A stretch of DNA of 38,500 nucleotides from a virus. The stretch lies in IMG/VR virus record IMGVR_UViG_3300046471_000227, positions 1 to 38,500 of that record. One strand, 5' to 3'. The translations under genes and the position numbers were made by a program. Positions 23,229 to 31,352 of this stretch are shown one piece after another. Within the stretch, counting starts at the first letter, position 1. Every line of letters starts with the position of its first letter. The notes under the pieces are model-generated. The model was given only the letters and a program-made list of their open reading frames with translations, did no database searches and was not told where the DNA came from.

Positions 23229-23795
23229 CTACCGGCGTCGATGCTGGTCAGGAGGTGTTGGCCAATCGATGACGTAGGGGAACTGTTCCTTCTGTTCGAT
23301 TCGGTTGAGCTCAACGCTGTAGCGCATCCACGTTCCCAGCCATTCCTTTTCGGAGTCCGTCGCGCTACCGAGCTGCTGAGCGTATTGCAGCGGGGCAATA
23401 CGCAGCTGTGCTTCGCGTAATAACTCGTCTCGATGATCGAGAGCCTGCATGGATTGAGTAGCGCGTTGAGACGTTACGTCGAGATTCCACTTGCCGCTGT
23501 TCCAGATGAAATGTTCGCCGGGCCGAGGTTGGCGAGTGAAGCCTTCGGGTAGATCCCCAAGCGTGTGCCAGGTGTGTTCACTGCCGTCGTCAGTCCGAAA
23601 GACTGATCCGCGCAAGTCTCGAATCTGCTGAGGTTTGCCATCAATCATGGCCCAGACGTGTTGGAGCTTCGCAGGTGCAAGCGCCGTCGACAGTGGCACT
23701 GCGTTACCGGGCACTTGCGGGCCAAAACCGGGAATGGGAGGAAATGTTACGGGGCCGGATAATGCGCCGGCGTCGTCTATCAAATAGGTAATCAC
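23229..23795 (-). CDS. tail fibre assembly chaperone
   Basis: A 188-aa fibre assembly protein, needed for trimerisation or attachment of tail fibres. The C-terminal half (SQRATQSMQALDHRDELLREAQLRIAPLQYAQQLGSATDSEKEWLGTWMRYSVELNRI) is the common Tfa-type helical region with WPTPPD at the end. It starts with GTG, with GAGG five bases upstream, directly after the fibre gene. It is the last gene of the V operon. Confidence 0.9.
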   Translation of the reverse strand: MITYLIDDAGALSGPVTFPPIPGFGPQVPGNAVPLSTALAPAKLQHVWAMIDGKPQQIRDLRGSVFRTDDGSEHTWHTLGDLPEGFTRQPRPGEHFIWNSGKWNLDVTSQRATQSMQALDHRDELLREAQLRIAPLQYAQQLGSATDSEKEWLGTWMRYSVELNRIEQKEQFPYVIDWPTPPDQHRRR

Positions 23796-23802
23796 TGGAA
23801 CC

Positions 23803-25305
23803 TCAAATCATCTTGATACAGCCGGGGTAGGCAATGTTTCGTGGACGGGTTTCGGAGTCGCCTATACGGCCGATGTAGGGGGGCGAAAAGTTGTGAGAAA
23901 CGATGTGCTGCAAACTTGCGCTCCCGCGCGCCACCGATGCAGGGACCAAGGAAAGATGGTCGCCGGTACCTTCGCCGAGCGAAGCAGAATGGGTGTGTTG
24001 TTCGAACGCGTCAGAAGTCCATGAGCCGGGCACTCGTCCCGCGACTTTCCAAGTACCGGGGCCTTCTGATTCAGATTTTGATGAAACGACGATTTCCCAG
24101 TCCTTCACCGCAATTATTTTGGTGCCACGCGCAAAGGTCCCGCCTTCAAATGGCATCCCGGGTATGAGCGTTGTTTGCGCTCTTACCTCAGTGATGACGG
24201 GGCTGCCTATTGTGGCGATGCCGGTAAGTGTGGTTTTTTCGACGTAGCGACCTTGATCGAGCACCCTTAGAAATTCCCCTCGCGCCTCCGGTGAGCGAAA
24301 CGTTTTCTTTTCGTCTCCACTGCTCCATGCGCCTTCCATGCGTTGCTCTTTGTCCGGATAGAGCATTCCCGAGCGCTGAGCGTGATCCCATAGCCACGGC
24401 CATTCATCTCGTTTGAGCAACTGACCGTTTAAAGCGCCATAGCCACCTGGGTTGAACACCGTGGTGGTTTCAAAAACCGGGCGCCCCAAAGGCGTGCTGT
24501 CGAAGCGGCCGACGGGCCACCAACTGCCGGCGCCGTCGCTGCGCAAATGCCACCAATCGCCTGCTCCCATCAACACGAGAAACGGGTAGCCCGAGGGCTT
24601 GAGATGAGTGTGAAATTTCAGGGTATCTTTCTCGGAGGCTTTAACTGTTAACCGATGGATGCTGTTGTCTTTGCGGTGGACGATGACGTCGCGTGTGCCC
24701 AAGGCCGCGTTGGCGGAGGGGAGCTCAACGGACAGTGGGGCAGCGCTGGCATCAATCAAAACGATGCCCAGCTCTTTGGGCTTCAGGCTTCTTGAAGACG
24801 ATACGGATGTAAATATCGGCCCGGCACGGACCGAGCGATCAACATAGTCACGGGTAGCCAGCACCACCGACGGATCAATTTTCAGCTGAATATTTGCCGT
24901 GCCGCTGGTGATGATGTGCATCCGCACCACCTGGTTACGACCGGACCCTTGGACGAGCAGTGGCTTGTAGCTTGGCGCGACGTTGGCAACTGCCGAGAAC
25001 ACGCCATCATCGTCTTCGAGTGCCAGTTCGCGAATCCACCAGCCACCCACATCCGGAGGAAGTACCAACTCGGCGATGAGGACGTTTTCGTCGGTCGCTG
25101 AAACGTACAACTGGTTGAGTTGGGCGCGGTATCGCTGATTGATCAGCTTGGTTTGCGTCTTACTGGGCGCAGGGTCGGTGCCGTTGGCGTCACCGATCAG
25201 CATATAGCTCGGCTGCCACGGAACGCCGAGGGCGTCGCAGTTGGTTTTCTTGGCTGCGCCCAACATCGTGAGCATGCCGCCGAAAATAGAGTTCTGATCA
25301 ACCAT
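23803..25305 (-). CDS. H: tail fibre / collar protein (gpH type)
   Basis: A 500-aa receptor-binding tail fibre. The N-terminus (MVDQNSIFGGMLTMLGAAKKTNCDALG) is the phage tail-collar fibre domain that attaches to the baseplate. The middle has DYVDRSVRAGPIFT. The C-terminus has tail-collar-like features (LGRPVFETTTVFNPGGYGALNGQLLKRDEWPWLWDHAQRSG, TRPRNIAYPGCIKMI). It is short compared with P2 gpH (669 aa), so host range may be narrow. I start it at ATG 25305 by family; an ATG at 25317 is in frame. It overlaps the I stop. Confidence 0.9.
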   Translation of the reverse strand: MVDQNSIFGGMLTMLGAAKKTNCDALGVPWQPSYMLIGDANGTDPAPSKTQTKLINQRYRAQLNQLYVSATDENVLIAELVLPPDVGGWWIRELALEDDDGVFSAVANVAPSYKPLLVQGSGRNQVVRMHIITSGTANIQLKIDPSVVLATRDYVDRSVRAGPIFTSVSSSRSLKPKELGIVLIDASAAPLSVELPSANAALGTRDVIVHRKDNSIHRLTVKASEKDTLKFHTHLKPSGYPFLVLMGAGDWWHLRSDGAGSWWPVGRFDSTPLGRPVFETTTVFNPGGYGALNGQLLKRDEWPWLWDHAQRSGMLYPDKEQRMEGAWSSGDEKKTFRSPEARGEFLRVLDQGRYVEKTTLTGIATIGSPVITEVRAQTTLIPGMPFEGGTFARGTKIIAVKDWEIVVSSKSESEGPGTWKVAGRVPGSWTSDAFEQHTHSASLGEGTGDHLSLVPASVARGSASLQHIVSHNFSPPYIGRIGDSETRPRNIAYPGCIKMI

Positions 25306-25921
25306 GAGGGTAAACATCCAGTTCGTCGAGGGTGTAAAGGCTCACGCCGCTGTGGCACCGGACTGATACGTCTATATCCGGGTTGTTCCACGGGTACACG
25401 TCGATATCGTCGCCGTCGTAAACAGCGAAACCAACGAAGGCGTCGAGCCGGGTTTCAAGAATGATGTCGAGGCCGGTGAGGTGGCGGGTGAGGGGCTTGG
25501 CGTCGTCGATCAGCCAGACCAGTTCCTGATACATCGCTTCGGTGATGCCGGAGGCGAGGACGCCGATGCGCAAGACAAAGGTACCCGGTGTGCCGGTCGG
25601 AACGGTCTGCCACCATTCTGCGACTTCGATCAGATAGCCCAGCGGTTCCACCACTCGACGCAGTGCGCCGATGGTGCCCTTGTGGGAGTGCACGTAATAC
25701 GCGGCGCGGCAGGCGGCACGCTTGGCGGCTTCTGACCATTTGCTGTCCCAGCGATCCACCGAAAACGCCCAGGCCAAATACGGCAGGAAGGGCAGGGGAC
25801 ACTGGTCTGGGTTGTAGAGCGTGCGCAACGGAATCGGCACGCGCTGGATTTCTGCCAAGGCCTGCGCGGCTTGGCGTTCCAGTGGCGTCGAGTTGCCGGG
25901 TAGCAGTGGCTGGTAGGTCAT
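25298..25921 (-). CDS. I: baseplate protein gpI
   Basis: A 207-aa P2 gpI-type baseplate protein linking wedge and fibre. LLPGNSTPLERQAAQALAEIQRVPIPLRTLYNPDQCPLPFLPYLAWAFSVDRWD is diagnostic. I start it at ATG 25921, which overlaps the J stop as ATGA; upstream open frame is a J shadow. It is slightly longer than P2 gpI (176 aa), with a C-terminal extension (VRCHSGVSLYTLDELDVYPHG). Confidence 0.94.
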   Translation of the reverse strand: MTYQPLLPGNSTPLERQAAQALAEIQRVPIPLRTLYNPDQCPLPFLPYLAWAFSVDRWDSKWSEAAKRAACRAAYYVHSHKGTIGALRRVVEPLGYLIEVAEWWQTVPTGTPGTFVLRIGVLASGITEAMYQELVWLIDDAKPLTRHLTGLDIILETRLDAFVGFAVYDGDDIDVYPWNNPDIDVSVRCHSGVSLYTLDELDVYPHG

Positions 25922-26832
25922 CACTCGACCCCCAATTTCAGTTCCACGCTCGTGCAATACGGCGCCTGGTACTTGGTGGCGACGATGTCCTCCCATTCTT
26001 CCAGCACTACTTTGCGCACGCCCTCGACGTGCAGCGCGGCGTGCACGATGGATTCGGAAACCTCCAGTGCCAGGCGTCGGCGCTGATGCACGAACTGGAG
26101 CAACTGGGCTTCGGCTGCTGCGAGGACCAATTCGGTTTCAGGGCCGTTGCTCAGTGGGTAGATCCTGGCTCTGATCTGGTAATTGATGATCTCCGCGCCC
26201 TGGACCGTAAGCCGATCGGCGACAGGGCGGCGGTCGTCATCGCTGAGGTACGTTTTAACTTTGTCGAGCAGTGCCGGCAAGGCAGTGCCGTCGCCGAGCA
26301 CGGATTGCACGGTGACCACAGCTTCGGCCGGCGCCGGGCTTTCGGCAGTGGCATCGGCGACCTGGCCGTCAGCGGATCGGGCGTGAAAGATGTAGCTGTT
26401 GCGCGGACCGGCGGTGCTGAGGCCCTCCCATGCCATTTGCGCACGCTCGCGCAGGCTGTCGTCGCTTTCCATCAGCTTGGGGAGCGGAGGCACGGCGGAC
26501 GGGTTCGCTGCCTGAATCACCAGGCGTTTGACGTTGAAATTCGCTGCCAGATTCTCAAGGTCGGTGCCCTTGGCCAAGGCCAGCATGTTGGCGACCGATG
26601 CCTCGTTGACCCGCTGACGCCAGACGGTTTCGCGATAGGCATTTTCCTCGAGCAATTTGGTCAGCGGCTCCGACTCCATGTTGAGGCGCGCGGCGATCTC
26701 TGCTTGCTCCTCGGCGGGCCAGAGGCTGACGGCGTAGGCCTTGCGCTCGGCGAGAATCTGTTCGTAGTCGATCTGTTCGACGATCTGCGGCGCCGGCAGT
26801 TGGCCGAGGTCGATGGCGACGAAAGTGTTCAT
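25921..26832 (-). CDS. J: baseplate wedge protein gpJ
   Basis: A 303-aa baseplate J-like protein, part of the wedge around the hub. LPAPQIVEQIDYEQILAERKA and the AEMLARLNMESEPL-like region mark the family. The length equals P2 gpJ (302 aa). It overlaps W by four bases (ATGA). Confidence 0.95.
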   Translation of the reverse strand: MNTFVAIDLGQLPAPQIVEQIDYEQILAERKAYAVSLWPAEEQAEIAARLNMESEPLTKLLEENAYRETVWRQRVNEASVANMLALAKGTDLENLAANFNVKRLVIQAANPSAVPPLPKLMESDDSLRERAQMAWEGLSTAGPRNSYIFHARSADGQVADATAESPAPAEAVVTVQSVLGDGTALPALLDKVKTYLSDDDRRPVADRLTVQGAEIINYQIRARIYPLSNGPETELVLAAAEAQLLQFVHQRRRLALEVSESIVHAALHVEGVRKVVLEEWEDIVATKYQAPYCTSVELKLGVE

Positions 26833-27173
26833 ACACTGCCCCCCAGTTGCAGAGGAACGCTAAGGCTCAGCGGCTGATTGTTGTCGACGATGGTGCCTTC
26901 GAATTCCAGCGACGCCTGGCCCTGAAGGTTCGCGCCGATGAACTGGATACGGCTGAGGCTGATACGGGTTTCCCAGCGCATCAGGGCCATGACGGTGGCG
27001 GCGTAGACCTGCAATCGGGTGAAGTCGTTAAACGGCTGATCCACCAGCTCGGGAAGCAGGCTGCCGTATTCGCGGCGCATGACTCGGGTGCCGATACGAG
27101 TAGTCAGGATGTCGGTGATCGACTGGGCGATGTGCTCGACCAGGCCGAGTGCTGCGCCGGTTTCTCGGTTCAT
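26829..27173 (-). CDS. W: baseplate protein gpW (gp25-like)
   Basis: A 114-aa gp25-like wedge protein that initiates sheath assembly. LVEHIAQSITDILTTRIGTRVMRREYGSLLPELVDQP is the gp25/GPW signature. The length matches P2 gpW (115 aa). Its start overlaps the V stop (ATGA). Confidence 0.96.
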   Translation of the reverse strand: MNRETGAALGLVEHIAQSITDILTTRIGTRVMRREYGSLLPELVDQPFNDFTRLQVYAATVMALMRWETRISLSRIQFIGANLQGQASLEFEGTIVDNNQPLSLSVPLQLGGSV

Positions 27174-27742
27174 TCCGGTTTCCCCGTCTTCGCACCGCCA
27201 GGCATGACACCGCCGTGCATGTGCTTCACCAGACTTATGCCGGCCGCGATGACATCTTCGGACACGGTGACCAGACCAGTGATGTTCTGGTTGCCGGTCT
27301 GGGTGTAGTCGCCGTCATGGGTGATCGGGCCGACGATGTGGATGCCGCCGGTGCTGATCAGGTTGGTGGTCGCGCCTTCGGCCAGTGTGGCGTTAAGTTG
27401 ATGCGCGATGCTGTCGTACTCGATGACGGTGCCGTCGCGGTAGGTGCAGCGGTGCAGGCCTTCGCGGTTACCGTTGGCCGGGATGTTGTCGCTGAACAGG
27501 CCGGTAAGGACGATGCCGTTACCGAGTTGGCCGGATGGGCTGAACAGCATGATCTGCTCGCCTTCGGTGGGCGGGTTCCATTCGCGGTCGGCGCCGGCAC
27601 GCGCGGCAACCCATGGGAGCCAGCCGGTGGTCAGGGTTCCGGTTTTGACCTGCACGCGCGGGGGCTTCATCTGGACGGCAGCGATGGTGCCGAGGCGGAT
27701 GAGGTTTTCGATCAGGCGGGCGAGGGTGGCTAAGTCGTTCAT
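27170..27742 (-). CDS. V: baseplate spike protein gpV
   Basis: A 190-aa baseplate spike that punctures the outer membrane. An OB-fold N-terminal part (IAAVQMKPPRVQVKTGTLTTGWLPW, WNPPTEGEQIMLFSPSG) precedes a beta-helical shaft and the iron-coordinating-type HMHGG near the C-terminus (VKHMHGGVMPGG). I start it at ATG 27742 by family; no SD precedes it. An in-frame ATG at 27784 would add 14 residues across an 18-bp palindrome. First gene of the V operon. Confidence 0.94.
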   Translation of the reverse strand: MNDLATLARLIENLIRLGTIAAVQMKPPRVQVKTGTLTTGWLPWVAARAGADREWNPPTEGEQIMLFSPSGQLGNGIVLTGLFSDNIPANGNREGLHRCTYRDGTVIEYDSIAHQLNATLAEGATTNLISTGGIHIVGPITHDGDYTQTGNQNITGLVTVSEDVIAAGISLVKHMHGGVMPGGAKTGKPE

Positions 27743-27756
27743 GGTGCTGAGGATGA

Positions 27757-27774
27757 GTTCACGTGCACGTGAAC
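27757..27774. repeat. 18-bp perfect palindrome upstream of V
   Basis: GTTCACGTGCACGTGAAC is perfectly self-complementary. It lies between the V start and the candidate late-activator site at 27789-27809. It may be an operator or an RNA hairpin in the V leader. Confidence 0.6.
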
Positions 27775-27788
27775 GCACTTCCATAGCG

Positions 27789-27809
27789 TTGTATGCTTCC
27801 TCGGTACAA
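27789..27809. promoter_or_regulatory. candidate late activator (Ogr-type) site, V operon
   Basis: TTGTA-N11-TACAA centred 57 bases before the V ATG. It has the same form as the sites at 23199 and 33322. Confidence 0.65.
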
Positions 27810-27844
27810 ATTCTTTGTCGCGAAGTAGGCTATTAGGAGTGTTT

Positions 27845-28543
27845 ATGTCGAGAGCGGATAGCTCACCACGTCTTTATCGGATCATGGACTTCACGAAAGC
27901 AGTAAAGATTTTCGAGGGTGAAGAGTTGTATTTTGCGAATCCTCGCACTTGGGAAGATCCATACGAAAATCACATCAAACATTCAAGGAATCACGCGGTA
28001 TTTGCTCAGTGTTGGAGCCGTACACCGATTTCGGATGCAATGTGGCGGATCTACTCTCATAACGGGATGGGAGTAAGAATATCTACTACTGAAAATAAGC
28101 TACGGGCGGCATTGGAAGAGGCGGCAAAAGTAAAAAACTATCGATATAGAGTTGAAGAGGTTGAATATAAAACGCAGATTAGCCTGCTTGCTGAATCAAG
28201 AAAAATTGCGGCGGACTTGAATGAATCTTTCTCAATGTCTCGTGCAGTGGATGCTCTATATATGAAGCGGGATGCATTCGAGCATGAGGATGAATGGCGA
28301 GCCACTTTGTATTCGAGGTCGGCAGTAGCAACCAAAAATCAAAATGGATTTACTGTGCCTATAGATCCTCATGAGTTCATTGACCGAATTCTTCTAGATC
28401 CAAGAGCGCCGGAAGAGCTTATAAATGCATTCAAATACTACTTTAAAGATTATTATGGCTACAAACGTTCGGTACAACGGTCGGCGCTTTACCGATCTCC
28501 TGAGCCAATTCAAATTGAAGAGTTTGATCCGGATCAATTGTAA
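27845..28543 (+). CDS. DUF2971 domain protein (cargo between S and V)
   Basis: A 232-aa protein with the DUF2971 pattern: LYRIMDFTKAVKIFEGEELYFANPRTWEDPYEN, then FAQCWSRTPISDAMWRIYSHNGMGVRIST. The family's function is not established; members often travel with mobile elements. AGGAG six bases before ATG 27845 supports this start over 27815. It is AT-rich compared with its neighbours and is on the opposite strand. The place between S and V is where P2 carries its moron orf30. Its stop overlaps the S stop region by 10 bases, convergently. Likely lysogenic conversion or phage defence; inferred. Confidence 0.85.
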   Translation: MSRADSSPRLYRIMDFTKAVKIFEGEELYFANPRTWEDPYENHIKHSRNHAVFAQCWSRTPISDAMWRIYSHNGMGVRISTTENKLRAALEEAAKVKNYRYRVEEVEYKTQISLLAESRKIAADLNESFSMSRAVDALYMKRDAFEHEDEWRATLYSRSAVATKNQNGFTVPIDPHEFIDRILLDPRAPEELINAFKYYFKDYYGYKRSVQRSALYRSPEPIQIEEFDPDQL

Positions 28544-28995
28544 GTGAGATGTGTCAGCAAAAGATTGTGAATCAAATCTAAATCTGTATCAGTGAAGCCT
28601 AGTACTTCTCGTTGTTCGTATTGCACGTCCGGTGCGCCACGTTCTGCATGATCCCTCAATCCGTACTGATGCACTCTGGCAATCCGGGCGACACGCCCGG
28701 TAAAGCTCACACTAATAGCGTCGCTGTCTCCATGTACCTTCAGAAAGCTGGCAGTGCGCAGCTTTTGAAACATCTTCACTTTTCGCTTTACTCGGCCCTG
28801 TTTTCCACGCAGGTTGCGCTGTTTGCGCGGTGCGTACTTGCTGCCGTCCGGGTTTTGTTGAGCAATGATTCGTTGTTGTTGACTGCGCCGCAACGCCTGG
28901 CCAGCGCTTCGGGCCAGCTTGTTGCGCGATGCTGGCTCAAGCTGCCCGAGCAATCCCGCAGCCCAGCCTTCTAGCGCTTCCAGTCGATTGGTCAT
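28534..28995 (-). CDS. S: tail completion protein gpS
   Basis: A 153-aa P2 gpS-type (phage virion morphogenesis) protein needed to finish the tail. NRLEALEGWAAGLLGQLEP, the basic QQQRIIAQQNPDGSKYAPRK segment and RVARIARVHQYGLRDHAERGAPDVQYEQREVLGF are family features. I start it at ATG 28995, overlapping the R stop (ATGA). It is the last gene of the O operon. Confidence 0.94.
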   Translation of the reverse strand: MTNRLEALEGWAAGLLGQLEPASRNKLARSAGQALRRSQQQRIIAQQNPDGSKYAPRKQRNLRGKQGRVKRKVKMFQKLRTASFLKVHGDSDAISVSFTGRVARIARVHQYGLRDHAERGAPDVQYEQREVLGFTDTDLDLIHNLLLTHLTYN

Positions 28996-29468
28996 TTCGG
29001 CAGAACCCACTCGCTGCCGGTGCCCTGAGCGCCGGGTATCCAGTTCGGATCAAGGAAGTCGGCAGCTCGCTGCGGTTCTCCCAGATGGCGGATGGTGGTA
29101 TTGCCTTGGTCATCCTTACCTACCACCACGCGTTCGGTGAGTGGCAACTTCAGGCTCATATCGACCTTACTGTTGTCGAGAATGTCAGCCTCGAACTGAA
29201 TGCCGTCTGTGGCCCTGCTCAGGTTCTCCAGCAACTCAGACTGGTGAACGCTCAGCCAACCCAGCAAAGGCAACATAACGCTGTCGGGGTGGCCGGCGAA
29301 GTCGGTGAGGATTACCTGCAGGTCAAAGCTGTACTCGAACGACAGCGTCCGCGCGGCGGTGCAGCGGATCTTGCCGTTATCGATGAAGATCAACAGTCGG
29401 TCGGGGTTGTGCTTGAGTTCGGCCACGGTGGCGAGCAGGTGGGCTTTCAGGCTGTCGGGCTTGTTCAT
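28992..29468 (-). CDS. R: tail completion protein gpR
   Basis: A 158-aa P2 gpR-type tail completion protein. It begins MNKPDSLKAHLLATVAELKHNPDRLLIFIDNGKI, with FEYSFDLQVILTDFAGHPDSVMLPLLGWL in the middle. The length matches P2 gpR (155 aa). In most relatives endolysin and spanin genes lie between the holin and R. Here only 25 bases do. Confidence 0.94.
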   Translation of the reverse strand: MNKPDSLKAHLLATVAELKHNPDRLLIFIDNGKIRCTAARTLSFEYSFDLQVILTDFAGHPDSVMLPLLGWLSVHQSELLENLSRATDGIQFEADILDNSKVDMSLKLPLTERVVVGKDDQGNTTIRHLGEPQRAADFLDPNWIPGAQGTGSEWVLPK

Positions 29469-29493
29469 GGCTGGGCCTGATGATGTTGGTAAA

Positions 29494-29808
29494 TCATGTC
29501 CGCTTTACCTTGTGGGCGAAGAACTTCTTGGCTGCAGTACGGGTGCCTTCAACGCCCAACAGGCCGATCACACCTCCGAAGAAAGGTGCGGCAGAGACCG
29601 GAATCCCTAGCAATGGCAGTCCATGACTGGCGGAAAGGGCGAGCGCGCCGCAGAGGGGAGCTTCAATCAGCATGCGGCGCACGGTGCCGCCGCCGTAGAT
29701 CACGCGCAGGCTTGCGATGACCACGGCCAGCAGGCCGGAGTAAATGGCGGGCCAGTTCTGTTCGAGCCAAGCGGCGAACCAGGCCCAAGTATCGGGACGG
29801 TCAGGCAT
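29494..29808 (-). CDS. phage holin
   Basis: A 104-aa membrane protein with three hydrophobic segments: WPAIYSGLLAVVIASLRVIYG, APLCGALALSASHGL and AAPFFGGVIGLLGVEG. It ends in a basic tail (KKFFAHKVKRT). This matches lambda-S-type holins of Pseudomonas P2-like phages. It would form inner-membrane holes to release an endolysin. The start at ATG 29808 is by family; upstream in-frame ATGs lack an SD. No endolysin follows, which is anomalous. Confidence 0.85.
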   Translation of the reverse strand: MPDRPDTWAWFAAWLEQNWPAIYSGLLAVVIASLRVIYGGGTVRRMLIEAPLCGALALSASHGLPLLGIPVSAAPFFGGVIGLLGVEGTRTAAKKFFAHKVKRT

Positions 29809-29862
29809 CTGTTTCATTCCATGGTTCAGCGTGGTTGGACTCAATAGCGCGGTGCGGGCGGT

Positions 29863-30075
29863 TCAGTCCCATAGGTTCACCATCTGCCGTTGCGGGGCGG
29901 CTGATTGGACTTCGGGCATTTGCACCAGAAGGCCTTGAGGCAAAGTCGGGCCGTGGTCGCAGAGTCCGGGGTTGGCTTCGAGCACTGCTTCGGTCACGCC
30001 GGCGGTGCGACCGTAGTGACGCCAGCACAGTGCATCGACGGAGTCGTTTTGCTGGGCGCGGGTGCTGACGGTCAT
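29863..30075 (-). CDS. X: tail protein gpX
   Basis: A 70-aa P2 gpX-type protein with a LysM-like fold, a baseplate/tail component. STRAQQNDSVDALCWRHYGRTAGVTEAVLEANPGL and the PQGLLVQMPE segment are characteristic. ATG 30075 overlaps the L stop (TGATG). The length matches P2 gpX (67 aa). Confidence 0.94.
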   Translation of the reverse strand: MTVSTRAQQNDSVDALCWRHYGRTAGVTEAVLEANPGLCDHGPTLPQGLLVQMPEVQSAAPQRQMVNLWD

Positions 30076-30539
30076 CAAATCAACTCCACGGTGGTGCGGC
30101 CGAGGCCGAGGAAATCGCGCACGGCCCAGCGCTGGTCGCGGCGCAATTCGTCGATGCTTGGGGTCAGGTCGTCGGCGTTCTGGTTACCGCTGTTGGTGCT
30201 GTCGTAGGAGCGGTAGCGTTCGCAGATTTCGGCGCCGGTCGCGGCATAGATCGCCCGCTGATAGAGATGAACCAGTTCAGACTTCTCCTCGATTTGCTCG
30301 GCCGGTACGTCCATGAGGGTGGCGTAGCCTTCGGCCTCTTTGGCTCGGCGCCACTCGGCGAACTCACGGTTCACGCTGATGGCTGCGGCGATGGTCGCCG
30401 TTTCAAGTCGGATTGGCGTGACGCTCGAGTCGATGCGCAATGTTCCGCGCACGTCGTCGAGATCGATCGAGGGCCAGAAGGGGTCGGTGTTGATATGGCC
30501 ACTGGGCGACGTGGTGCCGCTCGCTACGAATCCGTTCAT
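30075..30539 (-). CDS. L: head completion protein gpL
   Basis: A 154-aa head completion/connector protein of the P2 gpL family. DPFWPSIDLDDVRGTLRIDSSVTPIRLETATIAAAISVNREFAEWR is diagnostic. It follows M by about 100 bases and overlaps X. Confidence 0.94.
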   Translation of the reverse strand: MNGFVASGTTSPSGHINTDPFWPSIDLDDVRGTLRIDSSVTPIRLETATIAAAISVNREFAEWRRAKEAEGYATLMDVPAEQIEEKSELVHLYQRAIYAATGAEICERYRSYDSTNSGNQNADDLTPSIDELRRDQRWAVRDFLGLGRTTVELI

Positions 30540-30643
30540 GAATCTGCGCTCTGCGATAGGTCGCCGGTGGTCGAGGCTTCACGTTCAGGACGAGTGTCCT
30601 GGCCGATCCGCCCCGAGCCGGCGGGGTGCGTGGGGACGCTCAG

Positions 30644-31342
30644 TTAGCTGCCAGCGGCAGCGAGTTTGTTGAGCAGGCGTTCAGCCCGCTCCAGATCTTT
30701 TTTGCCACCGCAGGCGTCGTGCAGGTCGATGGCTTTTTTTAGCAGGTCTATGCCGGCCTGTACTTGGCTTGGTTGCCCGGGGTGCTCATCGTTTATGCCT
30801 TCCAGCGTTACGCGCCCCATGGCGAGGAACAGCTTTGCGCGGGCCTGATCGGGCATGTCCTCGGCGTCGGTGAGGTCAGCAGTGCGGTGCAGAATCGCCA
30901 GGTCAAACGATTCGCCAACTTTGAGCGCCTTGAGCGCGACGGTGGCGACTTCTTCCGCGACCAGACAGCCGGTGGTACGTTCGAATCGGTCGGGCATGAT
31001 CAATTTGTGTTTGAGCACGTAGTCGGCAATGCCGAGGGCACCGCTGAAGTCTTCGGCGTCGATGCGCCAGACCATGATGGTGGTCAGCACTTCATCCTGT
31101 GCGCCTTTGCCGCCCTCGAGCACGCCTTGCACGTAGGGGATGTAATTGGGCAGCAAGTGACGCTTGAGTTCGGCTTTGCCCTGATTGGATTGCACCTGTT
31201 TGAGGCGCAGACGGTCTTGCAGCAACTGATTGAGCTGATGTTCGTAGGCCGTGGCGCCGGCCATGGTTTGAGTGGGGTTCGCCGCTGCCGCTTCAATGGC
31301 GGCACTGACACGGACAAAATGGCGACGGCAGGGATTGGTCAT
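30644..31342 (-). CDS. M: terminase small (endonuclease) subunit gpM
   Basis: A 232-aa terminase endonuclease subunit of the P2 gpM family, which cuts cos. The family region includes LKRHLLPNYIPYVQGVLEGGKGAQDEVLTTIMVWRIDAEDFSGALGIADYVLKH. It acts with gpP on the cos candidate near 37370. It follows N by 10 bases. Confidence 0.95.
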   Translation of the reverse strand: MTNPCRRHFVRVSAAIEAAAANPTQTMAGATAYEHQLNQLLQDRLRLKQVQSNQGKAELKRHLLPNYIPYVQGVLEGGKGAQDEVLTTIMVWRIDAEDFSGALGIADYVLKHKLIMPDRFERTTGCLVAEEVATVALKALKVGESFDLAILHRTADLTDAEDMPDQARAKLFLAMGRVTLEGINDEHPGQPSQVQAGIDLLKKAIDLHDACGGKKDLERAERLLNKLAAAGS

Positions 31343-31352
31343 GGTGTCCGCC

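Noticed and set aside
25588-26877. 429-codon plus-strand frame across I and J
   Set aside because: Antisense to two clear baseplate genes that overlap by ATGA.
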